Below are positions 55,979 through 64,000 of a stretch of 64,000 nucleotides of DNA, in pieces. The DNA comes from an uncultured Lachnospiraceae bacterium (lineage in GTDB: Bacteria; Bacillota; Clostridia; Lachnospirales; Lachnospiraceae). The DNA lies in assembly GCA_947652735.1 (NCBI GenBank), contig CANTEG010000005.1:1-64000 (forward strand), in the 5' to 3' direction. The notes under the pieces were generated by a model. That model saw only the letters and a program-made list of their open reading frames with translations, made no database searches and was not told the DNA's origin. Positions within the stretch are counted from its first letter, which is position 1, and every line of letters begins with the position of its first letter. The position numbers and the translations under genes are program-made.

Positions 55979-56010
55979 GCATGTCAGGTTTTTTATAAAA
56001 ACTGACATGC
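55979..56010 (+). promoter_or_regulatory. Hairpin in the 5' leader of the DUF2975 gene
   Basis: GCATGTCAG (55979-55987) pairs with CTGACATGC (56002-56010); the loop TTTTTTATAAAAA can pair further. It begins about 15 bases after the expected transcription start. There is no U run after it. Confidence 0.45.
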
Positions 56011-56069
56011 AGCATAAGCCTTTTATGACAGGCAAATTTTTAGAGGTTTATGTTCAAAAGGAGGATAGT

Positions 56070-56519
56070 ATGGAAAATAATAAAATAACAAGAGTGACAA
56101 AGCTTTTACTGGATATTATGTTTTTTGCAGGTATTATTGTTGCGGCTACCATTCCGTTAAGCTTTAAATTTTTTGGTAAGTATAATGATTATTTTGAAAA
56201 ATTTTATTTTCAACTTGTCATTATATTTTTTATTTCAGGAGTTTTTGCCATTCTTATATTGGGAGAACTTCGGAAAATGTTTTCAACGGTGCTAAAGGAT
56301 GACTGCTTTGTGGAAAGTAATGTCATAAGCTTAAAACGTATGAGCATATACAGCTTTGCAATTGTGGCTGTGACACTGTTTCGGCTGTTTATTTATTTTA
56401 CGCCGTCCGTTTCAATTATTGTGATTGTGTTTCTGATAGCAGGATTGTTTTCCAGAGTGCTTGCAATTGTATTTGACAAGGCAGTCTCATATAAGAGAGA
56501 AAATGATTTTACTATTTAA
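56070..56519 (+). CDS. DUF2975 family membrane protein
   Basis: 149 residues with four predicted membrane helices (about 14-34, 47-68, 95-113, 116-136). The loop ELRKMFSTVLKDDCFVESNVISLKRM between helices two and three is the conserved family block. The start at 56070 (MENNKITRV) has AAAAGGAGG 7 bases upstream; upstream Met codons lie in the leader. It is paired with a YozG-type regulator, as usual for the family. Function is unknown. Confidence 0.82.
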   Translation: MENNKITRVTKLLLDIMFFAGIIVAATIPLSFKFFGKYNDYFEKFYFQLVIIFFISGVFAILILGELRKMFSTVLKDDCFVESNVISLKRMSIYSFAIVAVTLFRLFIYFTPSVSIIVIVFLIAGLFSRVLAIVFDKAVSYKRENDFTI

Positions 56520-56602
56520 GATGCGTTAGCCCATTTGCGGAAAGTGAATTTTAGAAATCAGTGAAGTAATAGGGTTGATGTCCATTTGAAGGAGGCATGA
56601 AA

Positions 56603-56833
56603 ATGGCGATAATGATTAATCTTGATGTTGTGATGGCACAGAGAAAAAAAGGACTGTCTGAGCTTGCAAAGGATGTTGATATCACCTTGGCAAACTTATC
56701 AATATTAAAAAATAACAAGGCAAAGGCTATCAGGTTTTCCACGTTAGAGGCGATATGTAAAACCCTTGACTGCCAGCCGGGTGATATTTTAATTTATGTG
56801 CCGGATAAGGAGGATAGCGATGGAGAAGAATAA
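56603..56833 (+). CDS. YozG-type XRE family transcriptional regulator
   Basis: 76-residue Cro/C1 helix-turn-helix protein. LSELAKDVDITLANLSILKN is the HTH; AIRFSTLEAICKTLDCQPGDIL is the family's very conserved C-terminal part. The start at 56603 (MAIMINLDV) is 8 bases after AAGGAGG; ATG at 56597 is too near. It lies 83 bases after the DUF2975 gene and overlaps the next gene by 14 bases. Probably represses its own cassette. Confidence 0.9.
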   Translation: MAIMINLDVVMAQRKKGLSELAKDVDITLANLSILKNNKAKAIRFSTLEAICKTLDCQPGDILIYVPDKEDSDGEE

Positions 56834-58280
56834 AGGGCGTATTGCGCTTAAAACATTGATTTATGCATTTGTATATAGTGTGTGTCTTTATAAAAATTTA
56901 ACAGGTATTATGACACCTGTTTTTGCAGGAGCAACGGTTGTTTTTCTTTATCTTGTGCTCCCTGAGCTTACAGAGGATAAGGAAAACGGAAAGCTTAAGA
57001 TAAGAAAATTGATTCCGTATTTTGTAGGAATTGTTTTACTTGGTATTTCAATCTTTATGACGGCGGATTTGTTTATTATCATGTGCAGCTATGCAGGTAT
57101 GATTTTGCTTGCCATGTCGGCACTGATTCGTTTCTTTTGTGATGAAGAAAGCTGGGGTGTGGGAAGATATGCCATCGCAATTGCTGAAACATGTGCATCC
57201 CCGCTCGTATATATTGACCGCTTTTTTAAGGATGGGAGCGTAATAAGAAAAACCTTGAAACCAAAAAAGAATAAAAAGCTCAAATATGCTTTGATTGGAA
57301 TTGTATGTTCCATGCCGTTTCTCATCGTTGTGGTAGGACTTTTGGGAAGTGCGGATGTAATTTTTGGAAATATGGTAAATTCGGTTCTTGGACAGATAAC
57401 GATATCGTGGGACGTGGCAGGATTTCTTTTACTGACAGGCATCGTGATGGTTTATTGTTATTGTCTTTTGTATAAGCTGTCAGTATATGGGGCAGGGAAT
57501 GGATCATATATGAAAAGTAAATTGGAGCCTGTAATTGGTATAGCCTTTACGGGTATGCTGACGGCGGTGTATCTGTTGTTTTCAGTTATACAGATTTTAA
57601 GTCCGTTTTTGGGCGAAAGTATGCTCCCTGACGGATATTCTTATGCAAATTATGCAAGAGAGGGATTTTTCCAACTGCTGTTCGTGGCTGCATTTAATTT
57701 GGTTGTCATTCTTGTGTGCAATGCCATATTTGCCAAGCATAAGGCACTTAAAATTGTACTTACGGTAATGTGTACCTGTACATATATTATGATAGCCTCA
57801 TCGGCAGTACGGATGTTCATGTATATCGAGACATATGATTTGACCTATTTAAGACTGCTTGTATGTTTTGCACTTTTACTGATAGGAATTTTGATGATGG
57901 GTGTTATAATATCCATATACAGGGAAAAGTTTAAGCTTATGCGGTATTTTATTGCTGTCACATCTGTATTATATATTTTGTTGGCATTCGCTCATCCGGA
58001 ATATATAATAGCAAGATATAATTTGTCGGTGTCAGGTGTAGAACAGTATGTAGATGAAACAGGGCTTGATGCAAGGTATCTGTCCCAGTTTTCCAGTGAT
58101 GCGGCACCTGCAATTAATGAATATCTGGAATGGCATGATGCTATGCCGGCTCTGGCAAAATTGAAATTTGACAGATACTTTGCACGGATTGACAGTGAAT
58201 ATAATCAAAACAAAAGTGTGAGAGGCTTTAATCTTTCAAGCTACAGAGGACATTTGTGTGCAGTGAAATATACCAATTAG
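56820..58280 (+). CDS. Polytopic membrane protein, DUF4153/DUF4173 type
   Basis: 486 residues with about 11-12 membrane helices. The motif YANYAREGFFQLLFVAAFN near residue 275 is conserved in the DUF4153/4173 family. The C-terminal 90 residues are soluble (start YIIARYNLSVSG). The start at 56820 (MEKNKGRIA) follows AAGGAGG within the end of the regulator gene, a 14-base overlap that implies coupling. The function is unknown. It lies in one operon with the DUF2975 and YozG genes, 156 bases before a two-component system. Confidence 0.8.
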   Translation: MEKNKGRIALKTLIYAFVYSVCLYKNLTGIMTPVFAGATVVFLYLVLPELTEDKENGKLKIRKLIPYFVGIVLLGISIFMTADLFIIMCSYAGMILLAMSALIRFFCDEESWGVGRYAIAIAETCASPLVYIDRFFKDGSVIRKTLKPKKNKKLKYALIGIVCSMPFLIVVVGLLGSADVIFGNMVNSVLGQITISWDVAGFLLLTGIVMVYCYCLLYKLSVYGAGNGSYMKSKLEPVIGIAFTGMLTAVYLLFSVIQILSPFLGESMLPDGYSYANYAREGFFQLLFVAAFNLVVILVCNAIFAKHKALKIVLTVMCTCTYIMIASSAVRMFMYIETYDLTYLRLLVCFALLLIGILMMGVIISIYREKFKLMRYFIAVTSVLYILLAFAHPEYIIARYNLSVSGVEQYVDETGLDARYLSQFSSDAAPAINEYLEWHDAMPALAKLKFDRYFARIDSEYNQNKSVRGFNLSSYRGHLCAVKYTN

Positions 58281-58436
58281 CATTTTGATGGAGACAATCG
58301 TGAACATGATGAAATATAGATGAGCTGTCGAAATATGACCAATTATGTTTGGCAGGCTGTTGTTTAAGAGGTTGTGACAACCCATTTACTGAAAGCAAGT
58401 TTGGAATGGGTAGATGTTCAAAAGGGAGTATTATAT

Positions 58437-59126
58437 ATGAAAAGGGTTCTGATTGTGGAGGACAATAAGGATATCAGCAGTATGCTGGAGGATTTTTTAA
58501 GCGGACATGACTATGAGGTGGAGTGTGCCTATGAGGGGCGCAGTGCATCCTTGTGTATTTCGAATAAGGAATACGATATTATTCTTATGGATTTGATGCT
58601 CCCCCACAAAAGTGGTGATTCTATTATTCGTGAGCTGCGGGAACACTCGGATACACCTGTGATTTGTCTGTCTGCAAAATCAGGAATGGACACAAGGCTT
58701 GAAGTTCTTCGCATGGGAGCGGATGATTATATTTTAAAACCCTTTGACTTAAACGAAGTATTAGTGAGACTTGAGGTTGTCTTAAGAAGAAGTGCAAAGG
58801 CAAAAAATGAAATGGGTGACGGCTGTGACATGATTGCAGTTGGAGATATTATATTTTTTCCAAGGGAAAACAGGGTGGAGTATGAGGAAAAAAATATTCC
58901 CCTTACATCCAAGGAGCTTCAAATACTAAAGCTTATGATGGAGCAGCCCACGAAAACATTTACGAAAGCGAATCTTTACGAATCGGTGTGGAACGACACA
59001 TATTATTATGAGGATAACACAATAAACGTGCATGTGAGCAATTTGAGGAGCAAGCTGAAAAAGGCAACAGGAAATGATTATATAGAAACGGTGTGGGGAA
59101 TCGGTTACCGCATGCGGGAGAATTAG
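58437..59126 (+). CDS. OmpR/PhoB family response regulator
   Basis: 229 residues. The receiver domain has the acid pair (VEDN), phospho-acceptor Asp52 (ILMDLMLPHKSGD) and Lys in ILKPFDL near 101. The winged-helix output domain (about 135-229) has ENRVEYEEKNIPLTSKELQI and YIETVWGIGYRMREN. The start at 58437 has AAAGGGAG about 9 bases upstream; the frame is open further back but without a site. It lies one base before the kinase gene. Together they probably control the ABC transporter behind. Confidence 0.93.
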   Translation: MKRVLIVEDNKDISSMLEDFLSGHDYEVECAYEGRSASLCISNKEYDIILMDLMLPHKSGDSIIRELREHSDTPVICLSAKSGMDTRLEVLRMGADDYILKPFDLNEVLVRLEVVLRRSAKAKNEMGDGCDMIAVGDIIFFPRENRVEYEEKNIPLTSKELQILKLMMEQPTKTFTKANLYESVWNDTYYYEDNTINVHVSNLRSKLKKATGNDYIETVWGIGYRMREN

Positions 59127-59127
59127 A

Positions 59128-60060
59128 ATGGATAAATGGATGAGGATAAGTATTTTCTTATTTGTGGCTTGTGCAGTGCTGCTTATTTGTTGTATCGTAT
59201 ACGTTGGCTACATGATTGCGTTAAAAGGGCAGATAAGGCAGATAAGAAAAGCGTTGGTATGTACAAGAGAGCAGGACTATAACAAGCAGCTTACAATCTC
59301 TTTGTTTGATAGGGATTTGACGGAGCTTGCCGCAGAGATAAATGATAATCTTGAATATCAAAAGCAGCTCAAATTTGATGCGGCACTATCCGAGACAAGG
59401 ATGAAGCAGTCAGCGTCAGATATAGCCCATGACCTTCGGACACCACTTACGGTTATTAAGGGTAACTTACAGATGCTTGACCCGAACAATGAGTATACGC
59501 CAAAGGAAAAGGCGTATTTAAACACATGTAGGGAAAAGGCAGATGTGTTAAAAAATATGGTAGATGATTTTTTTGAAATGTCGGTGCTTGAGAGCGATAG
59601 TGCGGATGTGGCATTGCAGGACATAGATGTAATCAAGCTGCTCATGCAGTTTGTTGTTGATAACGAAGCTGTGATACGGGAGCATGGTCTGACACCTGAT
59701 ATAAGGCTTTTGGAAAAAACGGTATGTATCAGGGCTGATGAACAGATGCTGACCCGTATGCTTGGTAATATGCTTGGAAACGTAATGAAGTACGCAAGGG
59801 ACAGCTTCAGTATTTGTACGGACATTAGGGCAGATGGTTCTTTCCACATCGTATTTGAGAATATTGTTGATGATATGGATGGGATTGATGTTGATACTAT
59901 GTTTGAGCGTACCTACAGGGGCAGCCGTGCAAGAACAGGTCAGGGAGCAGGGCTTGGGCTTTATATCGTAAAGCTACTTGCCGAAAAACAAAATGCATCT
60001 GTTTATGCAGAAATAAAAGACGGCAAACTTATAACACACATGATTTTTAAAATAGTATAA
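59128..60060 (+). CDS. Sensor histidine kinase
   Basis: 310 residues. One membrane helix (about 7-30), almost no outer domain, then a HAMP-like joint and the dimerisation domain with phospho-accepting His101 (SDIAHDLRTPLTVIKGN). The ATPase domain has an N-box (LGNMLGNVMKYA) and the GQGAGLGLYIVKLLAEK box. The lack of a sensing loop resembles intramembrane-sensing kinases that work with ABC transporters against peptide antibiotics. It starts one base after the regulator's stop codon. Confidence 0.92.
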   Translation: MDKWMRISIFLFVACAVLLICCIVYVGYMIALKGQIRQIRKALVCTREQDYNKQLTISLFDRDLTELAAEINDNLEYQKQLKFDAALSETRMKQSASDIAHDLRTPLTVIKGNLQMLDPNNEYTPKEKAYLNTCREKADVLKNMVDDFFEMSVLESDSADVALQDIDVIKLLMQFVVDNEAVIREHGLTPDIRLLEKTVCIRADEQMLTRMLGNMLGNVMKYARDSFSICTDIRADGSFHIVFENIVDDMDGIDVDTMFERTYRGSRARTGQGAGLGLYIVKLLAEKQNASVYAEIKDGKLITHMIFKIV

Positions 60061-60069
60061 AACATAAAA

Positions 60070-60114
60070 ACATAAGGAATTTCATTTATTTAAGAAATTC
60101 TTTATGTTTTTTTT
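60070..60114 (+). terminator. Terminator after the histidine kinase gene
   Basis: ACATAAGGAATTTC (60070-60083) pairs with GAAATTCTTTATGT (60094-60107) with one G-U pair, followed by eight T. The 170 bases from here to the ABC gene hold a TATAAT at 60125-60130 but no good -35. Confidence 0.85.
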
Positions 60115-60283
60115 CTATTATGGATATAATACATAAATTTGGCGGCATTCGCGCTTGGCGTCGTTTGGGACAACAAGCAGCGAAAGTGTGCCTGTGTTGA
60201 TTTGTCTATGTTGTACAACGGACGTTTGCAAAGACAGAGTTTCACAATTGTCTAAGTGTGATATTCAAATAAGGAGGAGAAAA

Positions 60284-61240
60284 ATGTCAGATAACATTAT
60301 AGATGTTAAACATTTGGGAAAGCAGTATATGAAACAAAAGGCAGTGGATGATGCCTCCTTTCAGATTAAGGAGGGCATGATTTGCGGTCTGATAGGTCCG
60401 AACGGTGCGGGAAAGACTACGATTATGAAAATGCTTGGAGGGCTCGTACTTCCCACAAGCGGAAGTATTTCCATATACGGAGGTAGTACGGAGCAGGAGC
60501 TTGCAAGGGCAAGACAGCGTATGAGCTTTATGATTGAGGTTCCGTATGCGAAAGAGAAAATGAGTGCAAAGGAAAATCTTGAAAAGCAGCGGTTGCAAAA
60601 GGGAATCCCAGACAAAAAGAGAGTGGATGAGGTTTTAAAGATAGTTGGGCTTGAACATACGGGAAAAAAGAATGTGAAAAACTTTTCGCTTGGCATGAAG
60701 CAAAGACTTGGAATTGCCATTGCACTTTTGTCAAAGCCTGAAATTATGGTTATGGACGAGCCGATAAACGGACTTGATCCTGAGGGAATTGTAGAAATCA
60801 GAGAGCTGCTGCTTAAGCTTAATCGGGAGGAGCACATTACAATTATTATTTCATCACACATTTTAAGTGAGCTTTCCCTGCTTTGCACCGATTACATTTT
60901 CATTCATCATGGCAAGATTATACAGTCGGTGTCCTCTGACGAGCTGAAAAAGCTGTGTAAGGAATTTTATCATATTCACACGGATAATGATGAGCGGGCA
61001 GTGGTAATTCTGGAAGAAAAGCTTGGCGTGACTGATTATGAGGTTAATGAGGATGGAAGCATCCGCCTATATGAAAACATGGATAATCTGATTGATGTTT
61101 CAAGAGCACTTTATGAGGGTGGTGTCATCCCAATTACACTTGAGGTAAATGAAGCGAATCTTGAAAAATATTATATGGACATGGTAGGTGAGCAGAATGT
61201 GGAACATAATGAAAGCACAAAGGTATCAGATAAAGGGTGA
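60284..61240 (+). CDS. ABC transporter ATP-binding protein (BcrA/lantibiotic-immunity type)
   Basis: 318 residues. Walker A GPNGAGKTT (38-46), Q-loop region FMIEVPYAKEKMSAKENL, signature NFSLGMKQRLGIAIALL, Walker B IMVMDEPINGLDP and switch His in IISSHILSEL. A C-terminal extension of about 90 residues matches the BcrA/EcfA-like exporters. The start at 60284 (MSDNIIDVKH) follows AAGGAGGAG. The permease gene overlaps its 3' end. Likely exports or removes a membrane-active peptide; the substrate is not known. Confidence 0.9.
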   Translation: MSDNIIDVKHLGKQYMKQKAVDDASFQIKEGMICGLIGPNGAGKTTIMKMLGGLVLPTSGSISIYGGSTEQELARARQRMSFMIEVPYAKEKMSAKENLEKQRLQKGIPDKKRVDEVLKIVGLEHTGKKNVKNFSLGMKQRLGIAIALLSKPEIMVMDEPINGLDPEGIVEIRELLLKLNREEHITIIISSHILSELSLLCTDYIFIHHGKIIQSVSSDELKKLCKEFYHIHTDNDERAVVILEEKLGVTDYEVNEDGSIRLYENMDNLIDVSRALYEGGVIPITLEVNEANLEKYYMDMVGEQNVEHNESTKVSDKG

Positions 61241-61979
61241 TAATGTTATAATATATGGAATTTTGGCAGCACTTCTTATCCCTGTTTTACCGATATTTTT
61301 TGACGGCACGGATATGGGTGATATGACAGGAGGATTGTTTGCCGTTTCGGCATTTGGCACACTTCCAATTGCTCTTTTGATTATATCGCTTGTATTGATA
61401 TCAAGAATTTGCGGATGGGATATGAATGACAAAACAATCAATTATGAAGTTTTATCCGGTCATTCCAGAGGACAGATTTATTTTGGCAGAGTGCTTATGA
61501 GTATTGTATATACACTTGTTGCAGGAATCATTGTAATGGTGTTACCAATAGCTGTGATAACAATGATAAAGGGATGGGGAGAAAATGTTGCCGTTTATGA
61601 TATGCTTATAAGGGCATTGGTGATGCTGTGTCCCTACATAAGGTGGATGTGTGAGCTTGTCTTAGTCGTGTTTCTTGTCAAAAACAGCGATATTGCCCTT
61701 GTTATGGGCTGGGTCATGTATGCAGTAGTGTTAATCGTACAGATGATAGTATATGAAGCAGCGGATATCACACTTATTTTCCCGTTTGCGTCAATAAATA
61801 TGATGTCATTGTCGGAAATCACAAACACAAAGCTGGAGCTTGTAAATGGCGAGCTTATACCTGTGTTTGATGCGGCACTTAACGCATCGGAAATCACGAA
61901 TTCCATTGTCGTTTCCATAGTTGTAGCCGTCGTATGTGTTATGGCAGGATATGTGGTATTTAAAAAGAGAGATATGTAA
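61197..61979 (+). CDS. ABC transporter permease (ABC-2 type), first copy
   Basis: 260 residues with six membrane segments. The start (MWNIMKAQRYQ) is set at 61197, about 4 bases after AGGTGAG inside the ATPase gene, an overlap of 44 bases; GTG at 61188 and ATG at 61209 are alternatives. The block WDMNDKTINYEVLSGHSRGQIYFGRVL is shared with the next gene, which shows the two arose by duplication. The pair may form a heterodimeric channel with the ATPase. Confidence 0.82.
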   Translation: MWNIMKAQRYQIKGDNVIIYGILAALLIPVLPIFFDGTDMGDMTGGLFAVSAFGTLPIALLIISLVLISRICGWDMNDKTINYEVLSGHSRGQIYFGRVLMSIVYTLVAGIIVMVLPIAVITMIKGWGENVAVYDMLIRALVMLCPYIRWMCELVLVVFLVKNSDIALVMGWVMYAVVLIVQMIVYEAADITLIFPFASINMMSLSEITNTKLELVNGELIPVFDAALNASEITNSIVVSIVVAVVCVMAGYVVFKKRDM

Positions 61980-62023
61980 ATAACAGGGCAAAAAGTCCTA
62001 TAAAAATAAAAGAGGGTGGTAAT

Positions 62024-62806
62024 TTGAAGGATTTAATAAAAGCACAGCTATATCAGCTTAAGAAAAACAGGCTCGTGCTCATTGTGTTTATTGCAGTTTT
62101 TCTTTTGCAGTTTATTAATATCATCGGTGAAATTTCTTACAGCGGAAGCGGATTTTGTGCAAGCACATATATTGTTGACATGAGTCTGGAAATGATTTTC
62201 ATGAGTTTAGTTTTTCCTACCATTTTTACGGGCTGTGTATGCGGTGGGGACTTTTCTGATAAGACAGTAAACTATGAGCTCATGTCAGGTCATACAAGAA
62301 AACAGGTTTATTTCAGCAGAGCGGTAATAAGTCTTGTTGGCGGAGTCATTGGAGAGTTTATTATTATCGTTGCTCCTGTGGTTGTATTAAGTGAGGCATA
62401 TGGATGGGGAACAGACATTTTGGTAAAGGAAGCAGTAATAAGATATCTGTTTATGCTACTTCCAATTGCAAGAATTATATGTGAATTCATTTTTTTAACG
62501 TATGTGGTAAAAAATCAATATATTACCATGGCAGGCTCATGCTTTGTATTTTCGATAGGCTTATCCTTGGTGGAGCTGCTTTCCAGTGAAACATCCGTGT
62601 TTTTGGGAATGACAAATATTATGAAGCTTGGGACGTATGAGTCATGGAGTACATATACCTTGGACAATACGGTAGATATGATAAAGGTGTATGATGCTTC
62701 ATTAAGTACAGGAGATATCATATCAACGATTATTAGCTCGGTTCTGTTTGGCGGAGTATTTCTGTTTATTGGGTACAGATATTTCTGTGGAGATGATTTG
62801 AATTAG
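62024..62806 (+). CDS. ABC transporter permease (ABC-2 type), second copy
   Basis: 260 residues with six membrane segments. The TTG start at 62024 (leader LKDLIKAQLYQLKKNR after Met) has GAGGGTGG about 5 bases upstream. GDFSDKTVNYELMSGHTRKQVYF aligns with the first permease. The order kinase, ATPase, permease, permease is like bacteriocin-resistance modules of Firmicutes. The stop is 52 bases before the S41 gene. Confidence 0.82.
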   Translation: MKDLIKAQLYQLKKNRLVLIVFIAVFLLQFINIIGEISYSGSGFCASTYIVDMSLEMIFMSLVFPTIFTGCVCGGDFSDKTVNYELMSGHTRKQVYFSRAVISLVGGVIGEFIIIVAPVVVLSEAYGWGTDILVKEAVIRYLFMLLPIARIICEFIFLTYVVKNQYITMAGSCFVFSIGLSLVELLSSETSVFLGMTNIMKLGTYESWSTYTLDNTVDMIKVYDASLSTGDIISTIISSVLFGGVFLFIGYRYFCGDDLN

Positions 62807-62858
62807 GGATGAAAGTAAATTTGGAATGGGCTGATGTTCAAGAAATTGAGGTGGGAAA

Positions 62859-64000
62859 ATGATTTATGTGGATGTAATTTTAATAGTTTTGATAATTGGA
62901 GCTTCACTGGGGCTCTATGCCCTGGCTGGTTATGCTGCGAAAGTATTAAGTCCGAAATGGAAGCTGTGTTATGTTGTTCCTTTGATTGTATGTATATTAT
63001 TTGTGGCACTTTCAGGGTTTGAGGTATCCTTATTGGGTGTTTACATAGGATGTGTGCTGTTGTTTATTGGATTTATAAAAGAGGATATAAAGATAAGACG
63101 TCTTGTGTCAACTTGTACTGTTTTGCTGGCAATTATAACAATCCCTGTGTGTCTGCTTTATTCAGGCTATCGTATGCCAAATTTTGCAACTGAATTTAAG
63201 AACGGTTTTGCGTCAATGAAAGAGCATTATTGCATGACGGAATATAAGGATATTGATTGGGACGCTTTATATAATGCATATTTGCCGAAGTTCAAGGAAG
63301 TACAAAAAAACCATGATGCGGTGGGAAATTACATTCTTTGGACAGAGCTTTGTAACAGTATGCATGATGGACACGTGGCATATTATGCTGATGACAAGGT
63401 TGTGGAAGCAGCAGTGGAAAAAATGTATGGCAATGATTACGGATTATCACTTATTACCTTATCTGACGGTAATACTGTTGCAGTAAATGTTCAAAAAGAC
63501 AGCGCAGTATATGCCGCAGGAATACGAAACGGAACAATTGTAACAGCATGGGACGGAAAGGCCGTTGATGAACGTAAGCCGAATGATATTCCAATCGTGT
63601 GGCTGCCTAACAATCCTGTAAAAGAAAATGATGATTTTAACAGTGCACTGCTTGTTGCAGGCATGGGAGGCGACACGGTTTCCATCGGGTTTATTGATGA
63701 AAATGGGGAGGAAAAGAGTGTAAGTGTGGCAAAGCTTGGCGCATATGCAAAACGGCTTAGAGATACAACAAATATTTTATATTCGGGGATAAAGGCGGAC
63801 AATATGACGTGGCATGACTTAAATGGAGAAACAACAGTGTTAAGACTTACCCGGATGATGTATGACTCAAATGCAGCAGGTTCAGGTGATTACGCACGTA
63901 TGAAGGATGAGCTTAAGGCAGGTCTGCTTGAGAAAAAAGGGGCAGGTATTAAAAATCTGATTATAGACCTTCGCAGTAATGCGGGAGGAGACCCCAATTT
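62859..64000 (+). CDS. Membrane-anchored S41-family (tail-specific) peptidase, cut by the window end
   Basis: About 380 residues are visible and the frame stays open at the edge. The start has GAGGTGGGA 3-8 bases upstream. Four membrane helices (about 4-26, 37-53, 57-75, 88-107) come first, which is unusual for S41 enzymes. A helical part with DWDALYNAYLPKFKEV and ILWTELCNSMHDGHVAYY follows, then a PDZ-like domain (about 190-290: SAVYAAGIRNGTIVTAWDG). NLIIDLRSNAGGDP at the edge is the S41 core motif that precedes the catalytic Ser. Probably co-transcribed with the ABC genes. The catalytic Ser and Lys lie beyond the window. Confidence 0.8.
   Translation, partial: MIYVDVILIVLIIGASLGLYALAGYAAKVLSPKWKLCYVVPLIVCILFVALSGFEVSLLGVYIGCVLLFIGFIKEDIKIRRLVSTCTVLLAIITIPVCLLYSGYRMPNFATEFKNGFASMKEHYCMTEYKDIDWDALYNAYLPKFKEVQKNHDAVGNYILWTELCNSMHDGHVAYYADDKVVEAAVEKMYGNDYGLSLITLSDGNTVAVNVQKDSAVYAAGIRNGTIVTAWDGKAVDERKPNDIPIVWLPNNPVKENDDFNSALLVAGMGGDTVSIGFIDENGEEKSVSVAKLGAYAKRLRDTTNILYSGIKADNMTWHDLNGETTVLRLTRMMYDSNAAGSGDYARMKDELKAGLLEKKGAGIKNLIIDLRSNAGGDPN

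Overview
The window looks like the chromosome of a low-GC, spore-forming Clostridia bacterium, most likely a gut or rumen member of the Lachnospiraceae. The reasons are strong AGGAGG ribosome binding sites before most genes, a small acid-soluble spore protein, an SOS box of the Gram-positive GAAC-N4-GTTC type, a sortase-type surface protein, a bile-salt-hydrolase-family enzyme, a GH9 cellulase with beta-glucoside phosphorylases, and Clostridia-typical families (DUF4364, DUF1385, DUF2975/YozG). Species level is not claimed. I see no tRNA, rRNA, CRISPR array, insertion sequence or prophage.

Layout. 1-3 kb: a soluble [FeFe]-hydrogenase-like protein fused to a chemoreceptor signalling domain, then a choloylglycine hydrolase. 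3-14.6 kb: a secreted GH9 endoglucanase, then a galactoside operon (GPH transporter, GH42 beta-galactosidase, galK, galT, galE) that runs into cysE. A TauE/SafE anion exporter faces it. 15.5-22 kb: a nickel-pincer cofactor cluster (larB, larC, larE) wrapped around a nickel ECF transporter (nikMN, nikQ, nikO), followed by a ferredoxin-domain aldo/keto reductase; no larA is present. 22-24.6 kb: an acyl-CoA ligase and a GrpB-family protein. 24.6-30.6 kb: two different GH94 phosphorylases and a convergent AraC regulator. 31-35 kb: a convergent c-di-GMP pair, a dCache-HD-GYP-receiver protein and a sugar-binding-type sensor fused to GGDEF. 35.5-43 kb: mtnN-luxS, a small unknown protein and a 1,923-residue wall-anchored surface protein.

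43-55 kb is mostly housekeeping: an SASP gene, a structured non-coding stretch, tig-clpP-clpX-engB (without lon), rho, rpmE, a DUF1385 gene, prmC and prfA. It ends in a two-gene radical-SAM DNA-repair-type operon whose promoter carries an apparent LexA box and whose transcript appears leaderless. 56-64 kb: a DUF2975/YozG/DUF4153 cassette, an OmpR-type two-component system, an ABC transporter with two permeases, and the start of a membrane-tethered S41 protease cut by the window end.

The common theme of the first 35 kb is beta-glycan and galactoside use with sugar- and c-di-GMP-linked signalling. The cellulase and phosphorylases together give glucose 1-phosphate from beta-glucan, and the Leloir genes feed galactose into the same pool. 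Many listed starts were moved to the Met with the best-spaced ribosome binding site; where this was done the entry says so. All functional calls are from motifs read by eye; no database search was run.
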